Source: JAKVCB01 sp963578605 (GTDB lineage Bacteria > Planctomycetota > Planctomycetia > Pirellulales > Lacipirellulaceae). Taken from it: a DNA stretch of 30,791 nucleotides. The stretch covers positions 1 to 30,791 of the forward strand of contig CAUZEA010000072.1 of assembly GCA_963578605.1 (NCBI GenBank). The letters run 5' to 3'. Every line of letters begins with the position of its first letter. Position 1 is the stretch's first letter. Below the pieces are notes generated by a model that was given only the letters and a program-made list of their open reading frames with translations, had not been told where the DNA came from and did not search any database. This document shows, one piece after another, positions 16,057 to 23,380 of this stretch. A program made the translations under genes and the position numbers.

Positions 16057-17364
16057 CTAGTCGGCCCGCTTGCCGGGGAACAAGTTTAAGGCGTGCGTAC
16101 GAAAATTCGGTATCCGGTGGAGCGTGATCAGGTCGTTATCGTGCTGGTTGCTACGGTTCTTCGATGTCCGCGAGGCCACTAACAGATCATCACCATCGAT
16201 CAGCGGTACGGCATATTGAAAACCCTGTAGCGGGCTTGGCCATAGGGCAACGCAACCCGCAGAAAACCAGTTGAGCGCGTCAACACTGTAGTGCAACATC
16301 AAAATGCGACGTTCGTTCCCAGGATTTCCCAGGAACCCCTCAGCATTGAGTTTCTTACCCCAGGCGATGTCTTGAGAATTGGTCGGCATATTCACCACGG
16401 TCCAAAAATAGCCTGTTACATCGTCGCGAATGATACAAAAATAACATTGGGCACCCGGCACGGGATGGAATTGAGTGAATCGGTAGTCGAGTACCTCGCC
16501 ATCGTCCTGGAGGTCACACACTGCACACATGTGGGCAGTCGCCATCCTGTCCAAGCGCAAACGCAAAAGAACGCGCAGCTTACCATTGACATTAATCACG
16601 TTGGGCTCCAGCCAATGGTCACCCCAATTTGGTTGACTTGGGGGATACAGGTTTGAGGTCAGGCCTGCGGGGGTTCCCGGATAAATGAGTGGAGCAGAAA
16701 TGCGCCACGCCGCGGGACTCATCAAATCGGTGGCAGACAAGTCACCAGCGACGATCACCGTACGGGACCCTCGGCGATTGAACTCTCCGTCGGCATTGGC
16801 TGCCCCCATCCCCCAGTACAAGGTGTTGTTGTGAATCACGTGAGGTGCAAACGTATTCCAAAACCTCCCTTTGAAAAGTACGACCGGGGCACTCCAGGTA
16901 GCCCCCTCGTCGTCACTTTGTACCAGGAAAATGTCTTTGCGGTGGCGCCCGTTGCACAAAAAATAGAGTTTATCCCGGTGCACAAAGGGAAGTCCGTCCC
17001 CCAGCGGGACCGATCCGCGTGTTTCCCAGCTGGCACCATGATCGCAACTAACGCGGAACACGGTCTCGATTTCGAGGTCCGGGTGCCCCGTGTCTCGCCC
17101 GACACGCGTAAACAAGCCATTGCTCGAAAGCAACCGGCCACCAGGCAAATGAACCAAAGACGCTGCTCCCGTGTAGATGTGCGGTTCGGGTGCCTCAAAC
17201 AGAACCGTGTAGTCTTGAGCGAGCGGTTGGGCCGTCGGAATTGAAGAGAGCACACGGTCTGCGGCCATTGCCGTTGAGCCGACCACAGCCATTACCATGG
17301 CAAACAGCTTCAAATAGCCGTGGAGGATAGGCGGGCTTATCAGCAGAAACCTGGTTGGTTTCAT
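16057..17364 (-). CDS. Secreted sialidase-fold (BNR repeat) protein
   Basis: A 435-aa protein. A long signal peptide or N-terminal anchor ends near residue 35 (VGSTAMAAD). Asp-box/BNR repeats are visible as SCDHGASWE and SDDEGATWS, typical turns of the six-bladed sialidase fold. HPDLEIETVFRVS and other blades follow. The family includes exo-alpha-sialidases and related glycosidases or lyases; the catalytic Arg triad cannot be confirmed by eye, so the substrate is open. ATG 17364 lacks a clear Shine-Dalgarno. A TATGAT hexamer lies in the upstream divergent region next to a 16-bp palindrome. Confidence 0.82.
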   Translation of the reverse strand: MKPTRFLLISPPILHGYLKLFAMVMAVVGSTAMAADRVLSSIPTAQPLAQDYTVLFEAPEPHIYTGAASLVHLPGGRLLSSNGLFTRVGRDTGHPDLEIETVFRVSCDHGASWETRGSVPLGDGLPFVHRDKLYFLCNGRHRKDIFLVQSDDEGATWSAPVVLFKGRFWNTFAPHVIHNNTLYWGMGAANADGEFNRRGSRTVIVAGDLSATDLMSPAAWRISAPLIYPGTPAGLTSNLYPPSQPNWGDHWLEPNVINVNGKLRVLLRLRLDRMATAHMCAVCDLQDDGEVLDYRFTQFHPVPGAQCYFCIIRDDVTGYFWTVVNMPTNSQDIAWGKKLNAEGFLGNPGNERRILMLHYSVDALNWFSAGCVALWPSPLQGFQYAVPLIDGDDLLVASRTSKNRSNQHDNDLITLHRIPNFRTHALNLFPGKRAD

Positions 17365-17425
17365 AGGTAATCGTCAACGGGGCCAGCTACTGTAAATTTC
17401 GGAGAAGTACGATATCATAGTCGTA

Positions 17426-17441
17426 GTGAGCGATCGCTCAC
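17426..17441. promoter_or_regulatory. Perfect 16-bp palindrome, likely operator
   Basis: GTGAGCGATCGCTCAC is a perfect palindrome in the 192-bp region between two divergent secreted-protein genes. Its length and GAGCG/CGCTC half-sites resemble operators of TetR-type dimers (inference). On the minus strand it ends about 6 nt upstream of a TATGAT -10-like hexamer for the BNR gene. A TACGA/TCGTA inverted repeat flanks it at about 17408-17425. No regulator gene is in the window, and I saw no second copy. Confidence 0.55.
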
Positions 17442-17556
17442 CTGCGTTTTGTGGGAACGAATTGCTCCAATCCTTTAGTTGCTATATTACCATTAATTCG
17501 TAAGCTACGATTCCGGTTTTACAACACTTTTTGGCGCTCGATGGGGGGATGGCTGT

Positions 17557-19167
17557 ATGTGGTGGAATCTTGCACTCTCGCTGGCAATGCTGTTTTCGGT
17601 CGGTTTCTCGCAAACTCAGGCTAACGACCTGGCAGGAGGTCCGCTCGTCGAACCGTATGACCTTCCAGACGTCCTCACGACCTGGAGGCATATTGCCAAC
17701 GAACAGGTCATATTTCCCCTGGATATGGCGGAATTTCCGGTTCGAATCGACCGCAACCGGCAACTGCTGGTGGACAATTATTTTATCGCGACTGCCAAAA
17801 ACGTTTCACGTGAGGTACACCGTCCCCGGCGGTACGAAGGCAATCCGATCGTGGTTCCGGAGCCGCATGATCCGAAACTTCAGCGAAGAGACAATCGGGT
17901 CGTATGCAAGTTTGTGATGCGATTTGATGAGGCACCCCGTTATCGCATGTGGTATTGGGGACACCCCGACTGGCACGCCTGGAAGGACGGGCACACGATC
18001 CGATTTGGTGTCGGGTATGCCATCTCGGACGACGGCAAAAATTGGCAGAAGCCTAATTTAGACATGTTTTTGTTCGAGGGCTCAAACCTGCACAACCTGG
18101 TGATGCCATATGGCTTAATGCACGGATTGTTCTACGAGCCGGACGAACCGGATCCCCAAAAACGGTTTAAGGCGTTGATCAACGTGGAGACGGGCCGACA
18201 CGGAAACAAACGGGATCCGGTGATTCCAACCGGCTACTACTTGCATACTTCACCCGATGGCATTCACTGGACGGGTAATTTGGAAAAGTGCGATGTTCCT
18301 ACCCCTCAGGGAATGGGCTATGTGTTTCCACCCAAGTCGATTGGTGACACAAGCCGCTTTTGGTGGGACAGCTTGCGCCAGAAATATGTCGGCGACGTGA
18401 AATTTGTGTTGCCTGGCACAAACCGCGTACGAGGAGTCATGGAAAGTGACGACCTTGTTCACTGGACCCGCCCCACTCCAACCTTCCATGGCCTGGAGGG
18501 TGACAACCAAATCTACGGCCATCGCGGCTTCATCTACCAGGGAATGTACATCGGAATGCGCTGGGTTTATGTCAAAGGCCGAAGTCGAGCCCATTCGTCT
18601 TACGTGGAGTTGGATTGCAGCCGTGACGGGCGGATTTGGACGCGTGTGGGTGCGAAGCAACCGTTCATGGCGTTTAATCCGAAAAAAGACACCTGGGACG
18701 CGGGGAAAATGCGGCCCGTGGCCATGTTTGAAGAGGGGGATGAGGTTTGGATCTATTACAACGGGATGCCTACCGATGCCGAAATGGAAAACCCAGACTT
18801 TCCCGAATCACAAAGGGTTGGCAATTCGATTGGGCTGGCTATCTTGCCACGGGATCGATTCGCATCGATCAACGGGGGCGATGAAACCGGGGCCCTCGTT
18901 ACCAGGCCCTTGGATTTTGACGGCTCAACACTGCACATCAACGGCGAGACTGCCGAAGGTGGAAAAATCACTGTCGCCTTGATGGATCGAAGCGGCAAGG
19001 CGATTGAGGGGTTTGGGCACGGTGACTGCCACCCCCTCCAAGGAGATAGTTTAGACATGCAGGTCGGTTGGCAAAACGGTTCCGACCTGGCGGCCTTCAA
19101 CCAGTCAGAGGTGCGTCTTGAATTCCACTTGGATAACGCCAAGTTGTATTCATTTTGGGTCGATTGA
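17557..19167 (+). CDS. Secreted GH32/GH43-like propeller protein
   Basis: A 536-aa protein with a signal peptide (about 1-22, NLALSLAMLFSVGFSQTQA). The core begins RQLLVDNYFI, a start I recognise from a large planctomycete family of secreted proteins with a five-bladed beta-propeller like GH32/GH43. Blade-like segments are FDEAPRYRMWYWG, GYAISDDGKNW, YLHTSPDGIHW, VMESDDLVHW and LDCSRDGRIW. The last 80 residues form a beta-sandwich-like tail (GALVTRPLDFDGSTLHING). It is divergent from the BNR gene and shares its palindrome region, so joint regulation is plausible. Convergent with the next gene across 26 bp. Enzymatic activity is not proven. Confidence 0.78.
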   Translation: MWWNLALSLAMLFSVGFSQTQANDLAGGPLVEPYDLPDVLTTWRHIANEQVIFPLDMAEFPVRIDRNRQLLVDNYFIATAKNVSREVHRPRRYEGNPIVVPEPHDPKLQRRDNRVVCKFVMRFDEAPRYRMWYWGHPDWHAWKDGHTIRFGVGYAISDDGKNWQKPNLDMFLFEGSNLHNLVMPYGLMHGLFYEPDEPDPQKRFKALINVETGRHGNKRDPVIPTGYYLHTSPDGIHWTGNLEKCDVPTPQGMGYVFPPKSIGDTSRFWWDSLRQKYVGDVKFVLPGTNRVRGVMESDDLVHWTRPTPTFHGLEGDNQIYGHRGFIYQGMYIGMRWVYVKGRSRAHSSYVELDCSRDGRIWTRVGAKQPFMAFNPKKDTWDAGKMRPVAMFEEGDEVWIYYNGMPTDAEMENPDFPESQRVGNSIGLAILPRDRFASINGGDETGALVTRPLDFDGSTLHINGETAEGGKITVALMDRSGKAIEGFGHGDCHPLQGDSLDMQVGWQNGSDLAAFNQSEVRLEFHLDNAKLYSFWVD

Positions 19168-19193
19168 GATTCCGGGCCTGCGATGGCCGCTGT

Positions 19194-20561
19194 TTACAGT
19201 TCGAGAACAAACACCTGGCGGCGTCCCTGTGGTGCCCCGTTGAAACAGATTTTCTTGTAGTCCCGGCTCCAGGCAGGATGCGCATCGAGTTTGTGCTGGC
19301 TGCCGCCGTACTTCTTATCGTCGGGCAGGTAGGCTTTGCCGCCGCCACCAACGTCGTTGGCAACCGTGCACAAAACCGTTTCTTTGCCATCGTGCAGGGT
19401 GATCAAACGAATGGGAATCTCACCATGATGCTGCTGGTGAGATTGTTCGGAGTAATCGTCGGTCAGCAAAAACTGCCACGCGGGGTCGACCGTCGGGTGT
19501 CCGCTCCCAGGGCGTGTTTCTGACAACACGCGAAAATCGGAACCGTCGTATTTAAACGCGCAAAAACGGAGTTGCCCGTCACCATCGCGAACCGGTACGC
19601 AATTCATGATGATATGCTGGCCGTCTGGATGCCAGTTGGGGTGGTTGCCAGCTCGTCCTCGGGAATCGGTGTGCATCCACTGCCTTCGCGTGAGGCACTG
19701 GACGATTTCGTCGCCACCGGGCGTAAGCGTAAAGAGCGACGGGTACCGGCCTTTCCCATCAGCTTGCCACCGTAACACTTGCATGATGCGACTGCTTTGT
19801 CGATTAATCTTGCTGTGAAAACAGTAGAAGAGCCCGTCACGATAAAAATCGGGGTCGGCCAGTTGGGAGGCGAACTCGTCGAATCCAACAAGCAGTCTTG
19901 TGCGGTCCTGGACTAAATCGGTTATCCAGAGCCCTTCCCGCTGCATGTCGGCGGCGGTGAATTGACGGGGAGTGTTCGTGGGTGGGTCGGGTACGGCATA
20001 CCCGTATTGATGCGTATTCATGGTCAGCAGGTTTGGGCTGACACAAAATTTTCCGTTAGGCGCAATGTCGTATTTCGCACCGGTGAAAGCACGTGTTTGA
20101 TGCGCACCAAGATCGATCCGCACGCAAACCGGAAGGCCGTCGATGAGGTCATTGGTGTAGAGATAATCGTCCCGCTCGCCTGCCCACTGGAGATTGGCGC
20201 CCAACTGGTATGACCAGGCTTTCGTTTGGTAGACCGTGGTGATGGTTTGCAACGCCAAGTCGATCACACAAATCTCGGCCAGGTCCCCCCAACGTGGTTT
20301 CTGCTTTTGGTAGGGGATTTTCGTGACGGCCAGGTAACGGCCACTGGGGCTCCAGGGACAAACATCGTAGTACGTGTGCACGTAAAACCCGTCGTCAGGG
20401 GTAATGCACACAACCTTGACAGGCAACTGGCCTGGCTGATACGGCCTGAAATCGTAAGACCGTGTTTCGGGATCCTGGGCAACACAGGACCAGACACCCG
20501 GCCCGCACAGGGTTGCCATGAATCCGGCAGACGTCCGTTGTAGGAATTGGCGACGTTTCAT
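19194..20561 (-). CDS. Tat-exported TolB/PD40-like beta-propeller protein
   Basis: A 455-aa protein from ATG 20561; a GTG at 20603 would add 14 residues. MKRRQFLQRTSAGF is a Tat signal and WSC near residue 25 may be a weak lipobox. Repeating blade motifs such as CPWSPSGRYLAVTK, HPNWHPDGQHIIMN, HPTVDPAWQFLLTD and HPAWSRDYKKICFN indicate a WD40-like/TolB-type propeller. The pattern of conserved His residues and the final propeller blade recall oligogalacturonate lyase-type proteins, but I cannot confirm catalytic residues. It lies 121 bp downstream of the glycosidase-like gene on the same strand and may share its transcript. Confidence 0.8.
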   Translation of the reverse strand: MKRRQFLQRTSAGFMATLCGPGVWSCVAQDPETRSYDFRPYQPGQLPVKVVCITPDDGFYVHTYYDVCPWSPSGRYLAVTKIPYQKQKPRWGDLAEICVIDLALQTITTVYQTKAWSYQLGANLQWAGERDDYLYTNDLIDGLPVCVRIDLGAHQTRAFTGAKYDIAPNGKFCVSPNLLTMNTHQYGYAVPDPPTNTPRQFTAADMQREGLWITDLVQDRTRLLVGFDEFASQLADPDFYRDGLFYCFHSKINRQSSRIMQVLRWQADGKGRYPSLFTLTPGGDEIVQCLTRRQWMHTDSRGRAGNHPNWHPDGQHIIMNCVPVRDGDGQLRFCAFKYDGSDFRVLSETRPGSGHPTVDPAWQFLLTDDYSEQSHQQHHGEIPIRLITLHDGKETVLCTVANDVGGGGKAYLPDDKKYGGSQHKLDAHPAWSRDYKKICFNGAPQGRRQVFVLEL

Positions 20562-20682
20562 CAAATTTACTGTGGCAATGCCGCGTACCGAAAATGCGCG
20601 CACGGCCGTTGAGCGTTTAAGAGAATCCCCACGGGTTGAGCTAATCGTTCAGGGGTGCCGTCGTAAAAATACGCGGCAATGA

Positions 20683-22035
20683 TCAAAGCCCGGGAAACTC
20701 TGACGATCCCAGGCACAACAACTCCCCGGTTCCGCCGGGCAACACGAGCTGCAGGCGCCCCTCGGTTACCGACAATCGTTCCGGATGCCCGGTCTCTCGA
20801 GACAGCCGACCCACGAAATCGATCCCCTTCTCCAGTGACAAGGTCACCGAAAGCTGCCGGTCTACAGCTCGCATATTCTTATCATGCCACAGATTGGTGA
20901 GCATGAGGTATTTTTGGCCGTCGTCGTCACGAAAGGTGCCCACAAGGAGATGTTTCCAATTGCCCGGCTCGTCTTCGTTGATCGTAATTGCCGTGATTCC
21001 ACCAGTTCCTGGTTTCCATGCTGGTAATTGGGCGGGGGGATCCCCTCCGGGCCCTGCGACAACGCTTACGTCGGTACTGGTAAGCATCCGCAAAGCGGTT
21101 CCCAGGTTGGCGACCTCTCGATTCAACCTTCCCACGTCGTAAAAGATCGGGTTGATCACTCCCGGCGGTGGTGAACTGACCATGGCGGGACCTTGTTGGT
21201 CTTCGTAAGTGAAATAAGCAATCCCGGTATAGCCCATCGTCAGGTGCAAAAAGACCTGCATGCGAATATCCGACTCACTGGGCATGCGATACTTGCGGCG
21301 CGGATCGGAGTGCGATTGTACGAAAGTCCAGTAGGGAATTCCAAACTCCAGGCCGAGCTTGCGGGCCGTTACCGCGCTGGGCATGATGTTCGAGGTTTTG
21401 CCACTTTCCTTGAAGATGTAGGCATCGTACATCACCACATCACCCTTTAAGATGGTGACAAAATCACGCAAGTAGCCTTCGTAGTCATAGCCCTCGGGGA
21501 AATCATTACTGCCGTAGTACTTGCCCATGACTCGGGCCCCATGGGGCAGGGCGTTGGAATAAACGAGCTGGTCGGGATATGCCTCCCGCAACCACTGCAT
21601 TGTGACAGCCGCCGTGGGCATGGCAAGCGTTTGCGGTTCGTCCCAGACCATCCACCCGGTACACCCCGGGTAGGTGTCATGCAGTTTCTGAAACTGCTCT
21701 TTGAGTTCGTCGGTCAGGCCATCCGGGTGACGCCGTTGGTGGTAATGCCAGGGCAAACCCTCGGCCGCGGCTTTCACGAACAGATCGGCCTTCGGCTTCC
21801 AGGGCAGCATCGTATTTAGCCCGGCGCCGTCACGGTAATGTGCAACGTCAAAGGTGGCAGGTGAGATGGTCAATGCCATGATTGTGAAGGGATGTGAGCG
21901 GACCCATTTCAACCCGCGCGAGAGCTGGGGAGGCTCCTGGGCTGCTGTGGAGTTGAGCACCAACAACGTCGTCACCAGGCCAGCCAAAATTTGTCTCTGG
22001 CAACAATCATGCATCACGACAAAACCATTTCTCAT
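20683..22035 (-). CDS. Secreted TIM-barrel glycosidase-like protein
   Basis: A 450-aa protein with an N-terminal signal (hydrophobic LAGLVTTLLVLNSTAAQ near 17-33). GWMVWDEPQ (residues 127-135) has the Asp-Glu-Pro arrangement common in clan-A glycosidases; E133 is a candidate acid/base. VVMYDAYIFKES, SESDIRMQVFLHLTMGYTGIAYFTY and the beta-sandwich-like end with LPGGTGELL follow. It is clearly homologous to the middle domain (about residues 244-655) of the protein encoded at 27665-29665, which keeps KDEPQ, SESDLRMQVF and LPGGTGDLF. ATG 22035 has GGAG 5 nt upstream. An intrinsic terminator separates it from the upstream PEP-CTERM gene, so it needs its own promoter. The family name is not certain. 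Confidence 0.78.
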   Translation of the reverse strand: MRNGFVVMHDCCQRQILAGLVTTLLVLNSTAAQEPPQLSRGLKWVRSHPFTIMALTISPATFDVAHYRDGAGLNTMLPWKPKADLFVKAAAEGLPWHYHQRRHPDGLTDELKEQFQKLHDTYPGCTGWMVWDEPQTLAMPTAAVTMQWLREAYPDQLVYSNALPHGARVMGKYYGSNDFPEGYDYEGYLRDFVTILKGDVVMYDAYIFKESGKTSNIMPSAVTARKLGLEFGIPYWTFVQSHSDPRRKYRMPSESDIRMQVFLHLTMGYTGIAYFTYEDQQGPAMVSSPPPGVINPIFYDVGRLNREVANLGTALRMLTSTDVSVVAGPGGDPPAQLPAWKPGTGGITAITINEDEPGNWKHLLVGTFRDDDGQKYLMLTNLWHDKNMRAVDRQLSVTLSLEKGIDFVGRLSRETGHPERLSVTEGRLQLVLPGGTGELLCLGSSEFPGL

Positions 22036-22097
22036 GGGTACTCCGTTGACTCCGCGCTGGGCAAAAGGGGTGCTGGCTGGAAAATGACCGAAGTTAT

Positions 22098-22135
22098 AAA
22101 AAAACGGAGCACGTCACATGGTGTGACGCGCTCCG
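22098..22135 (-). terminator. Intrinsic terminator of the small PEP-CTERM gene
   Basis: Read on the minus strand, arms 22123-22135 and 22105-22117 form a 13-bp stem with one G-U pair and a 5-nt loop. It is followed by seven T (22098-22104). This is a textbook rho-independent terminator, 36 bp after the stop codon of the PEP-CTERM gene. Confidence 0.92.
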
Positions 22136-22170
22136 GTATTATTGCAATGTCAGCGATGTCGTTAAAGGGT

Positions 22171-22938
22171 TTAACCTCGGCGACGTCGGCAAAAACAGAA
22201 CAGCCCACCAATTCCCAACAGGGCCAATGTCCCCGGCTCAGGAATGGGGTTAACGACGTTGTAACTGGCATGGTCAACAAAAATATCTTTGGTTTTCTGA
22301 ACACCTATCAAAGAATAAGCGTCAGGAAACTGACCTGCCGTAGTACTCGAGTCGCTACCGACTGAGTTCCATGCTGCCTCACCGAATTTCTGTACATCGA
22401 ACGCCGCGGTAATCGCACCACCATCGTTATCCAGCACGATCCTGTAGGTACCGTTGAATTTGCCGCCGGTGTTGTAGGTGCCCACGTTGCCAACCCCACC
22501 TACAATTGCAGAAATGACATCCGTGTCTGCATTGTAATACATACCATACGCGGTAGGCACATCTTCGTTGCCTGCAATGCCGATACCAACACCCAAAGTG
22601 GTTATATCACCCTGTACAGGACCGACTGTGGCCGTCCAGGTTGCGGTTTCACCCGCCGCAGGCATGGTCAAAGCACCTGTCGTGATCTTGCCGGTACCAT
22701 TTGCCGAACTACCGCCACCAGCGCCCTCAATAACCAATCCCGTCTGGGCAGAACTCGTAAGCCCACCCCCGGCCTGACCATAGGTATAAACCTGGTCGGA
22801 GTCTCCCACGCGGTGTTCTGTCCAGAGGGCATCCGCAGCGTCAAAACTTGAAGAATAGGTTGATATCGCGTTTGCTGATCCGGCCATCAGGCCGCAAACC
22901 AATACTGTCAATACGGCACCTTGTATTTCTTTCATCAT
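22171..22938 (-). CDS. PEP-CTERM sorted extracellular protein
   Basis: A 255-aa protein. A signal peptide covers about residues 1-24 (cleavage near GSANA). The body is Gly/Thr/Ala-rich with a beta-sandwich, lectin-like appearance (ISTYSSSFDAADALW; YRIVLDNDGG). The C-terminus has IPEPGTLALLGIGGLFCF followed by CRRRRG, the PEP-CTERM sorting signal that an exosortase recognises. ATG 22938 is preferred over the adjacent ATG 22935 because AAGGA lies 9 nt upstream. It has its own promoter (23105-23132) and terminator (22098-22135), so it is a single-gene transcript, divergent from the tandem PEP-CTERM genes. No exosortase is in the window. Confidence 0.92.
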   Translation of the reverse strand: MMKEIQGAVLTVLVCGLMAGSANAISTYSSSFDAADALWTEHRVGDSDQVYTYGQAGGGLTSSAQTGLVIEGAGGGSSANGTGKITTGALTMPAAGETATWTATVGPVQGDITTLGVGIGIAGNEDVPTAYGMYYNADTDVISAIVGGVGNVGTYNTGGKFNGTYRIVLDNDGGAITAAFDVQKFGEAAWNSVGSDSSTTAGQFPDAYSLIGVQKTKDIFVDHASYNVVNPIPEPGTLALLGIGGLFCFCRRRRG

Positions 22939-23104
22939 TGGTCTTTTTCCTTTCGTGGTAAAACCGGTCTACGTTAACACAGGTCGAGCGATGGATTCGG
23001 CTACCGAGAACCTCGGGATCAAAGAGAACAAAGCTATCCCTTGGTAATTTAGTAGCGTTGCCACCTGATTCGACTACACACACCCTGCAACTAATACACG
23101 ACTG

Positions 23105-23132
23105 AGTATAAGTAAAAACATGTTCATGTCAA
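23105..23132 (-). promoter_or_regulatory. Sigma-70-type promoter for the small PEP-CTERM gene
   Basis: On the minus strand, TTGACA (23132-23127), a 16-bp spacer and TATACT (23110-23105) form a near-consensus promoter. The leader to ATG 22938 would be about 160 nt. The ACATG/CATGT inverted repeat within the spacer could bind a repressor. Confidence 0.7.
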
Positions 23133-23205
23133 TCATTTTTTCACCAGGGCAGGTGCGTGTCCCCCCCGAGACCTCCCGGACAATAGAAAAATAATAGGAA
23201 TTAAC

Positions 23206-23234
23206 TTGAAAAATTAACCGCCATGTGGTACTCT
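23206..23234 (+). promoter_or_regulatory. Promoter of tandem PEP-CTERM copy 1
   Basis: TTGAAA (23206-23211), a 17-bp spacer and TACTCT (23229-23234). The same architecture (TTTAAA, 17 bp, TACAGT) is kept at the equivalent place before copy 2, which supports function. The leader is about 140 nt. Confidence 0.55.
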
Positions 23235-23339
23235 AAACGCTGTATTCTGAACCGCAAGGTGGGTACCGTACGAATTGCTTTGAAAACAGACTTCGCAGGT
23301 GAGGGCGGGTCGCCGGACCGGGGCACCTTGCGCGCGAGG

Positions 23340-23371
23340 TCCCGACCAAATATCAACTTCTCGGGAAAAGG
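23340..23371 (+). promoter_or_regulatory. Conserved leader hairpin and ribosome binding site, copy 1
   Basis: TCCCGA (23340-23345) can pair with TCGGGA (23361-23366) across a 15-nt loop, directly before the Shine-Dalgarno AAGG (23368-23371). ATG 23381 is 9 nt further on, while ATG 23375 is only 3 nt away, which favours the second ATG. The same hairpin is kept in copy 2 (25632-25658). Confidence 0.5.
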
Positions 23372-23380
23372 TTAATGATC

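Larger units (their letters stand above)
22939..23380. other. Divergent regulatory region between PEP-CTERM genes
   Basis: This 442-bp region carries the minus-strand promoter at 23105-23132, the plus-strand promoter at 23206-23234 and two long leaders (about 160 nt for the minus gene and 140 nt for the plus gene). An ACATG-TT-CATGT inverted repeat (23118-23129) lies inside the minus promoter. No gene is seen. Confidence 0.6.
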
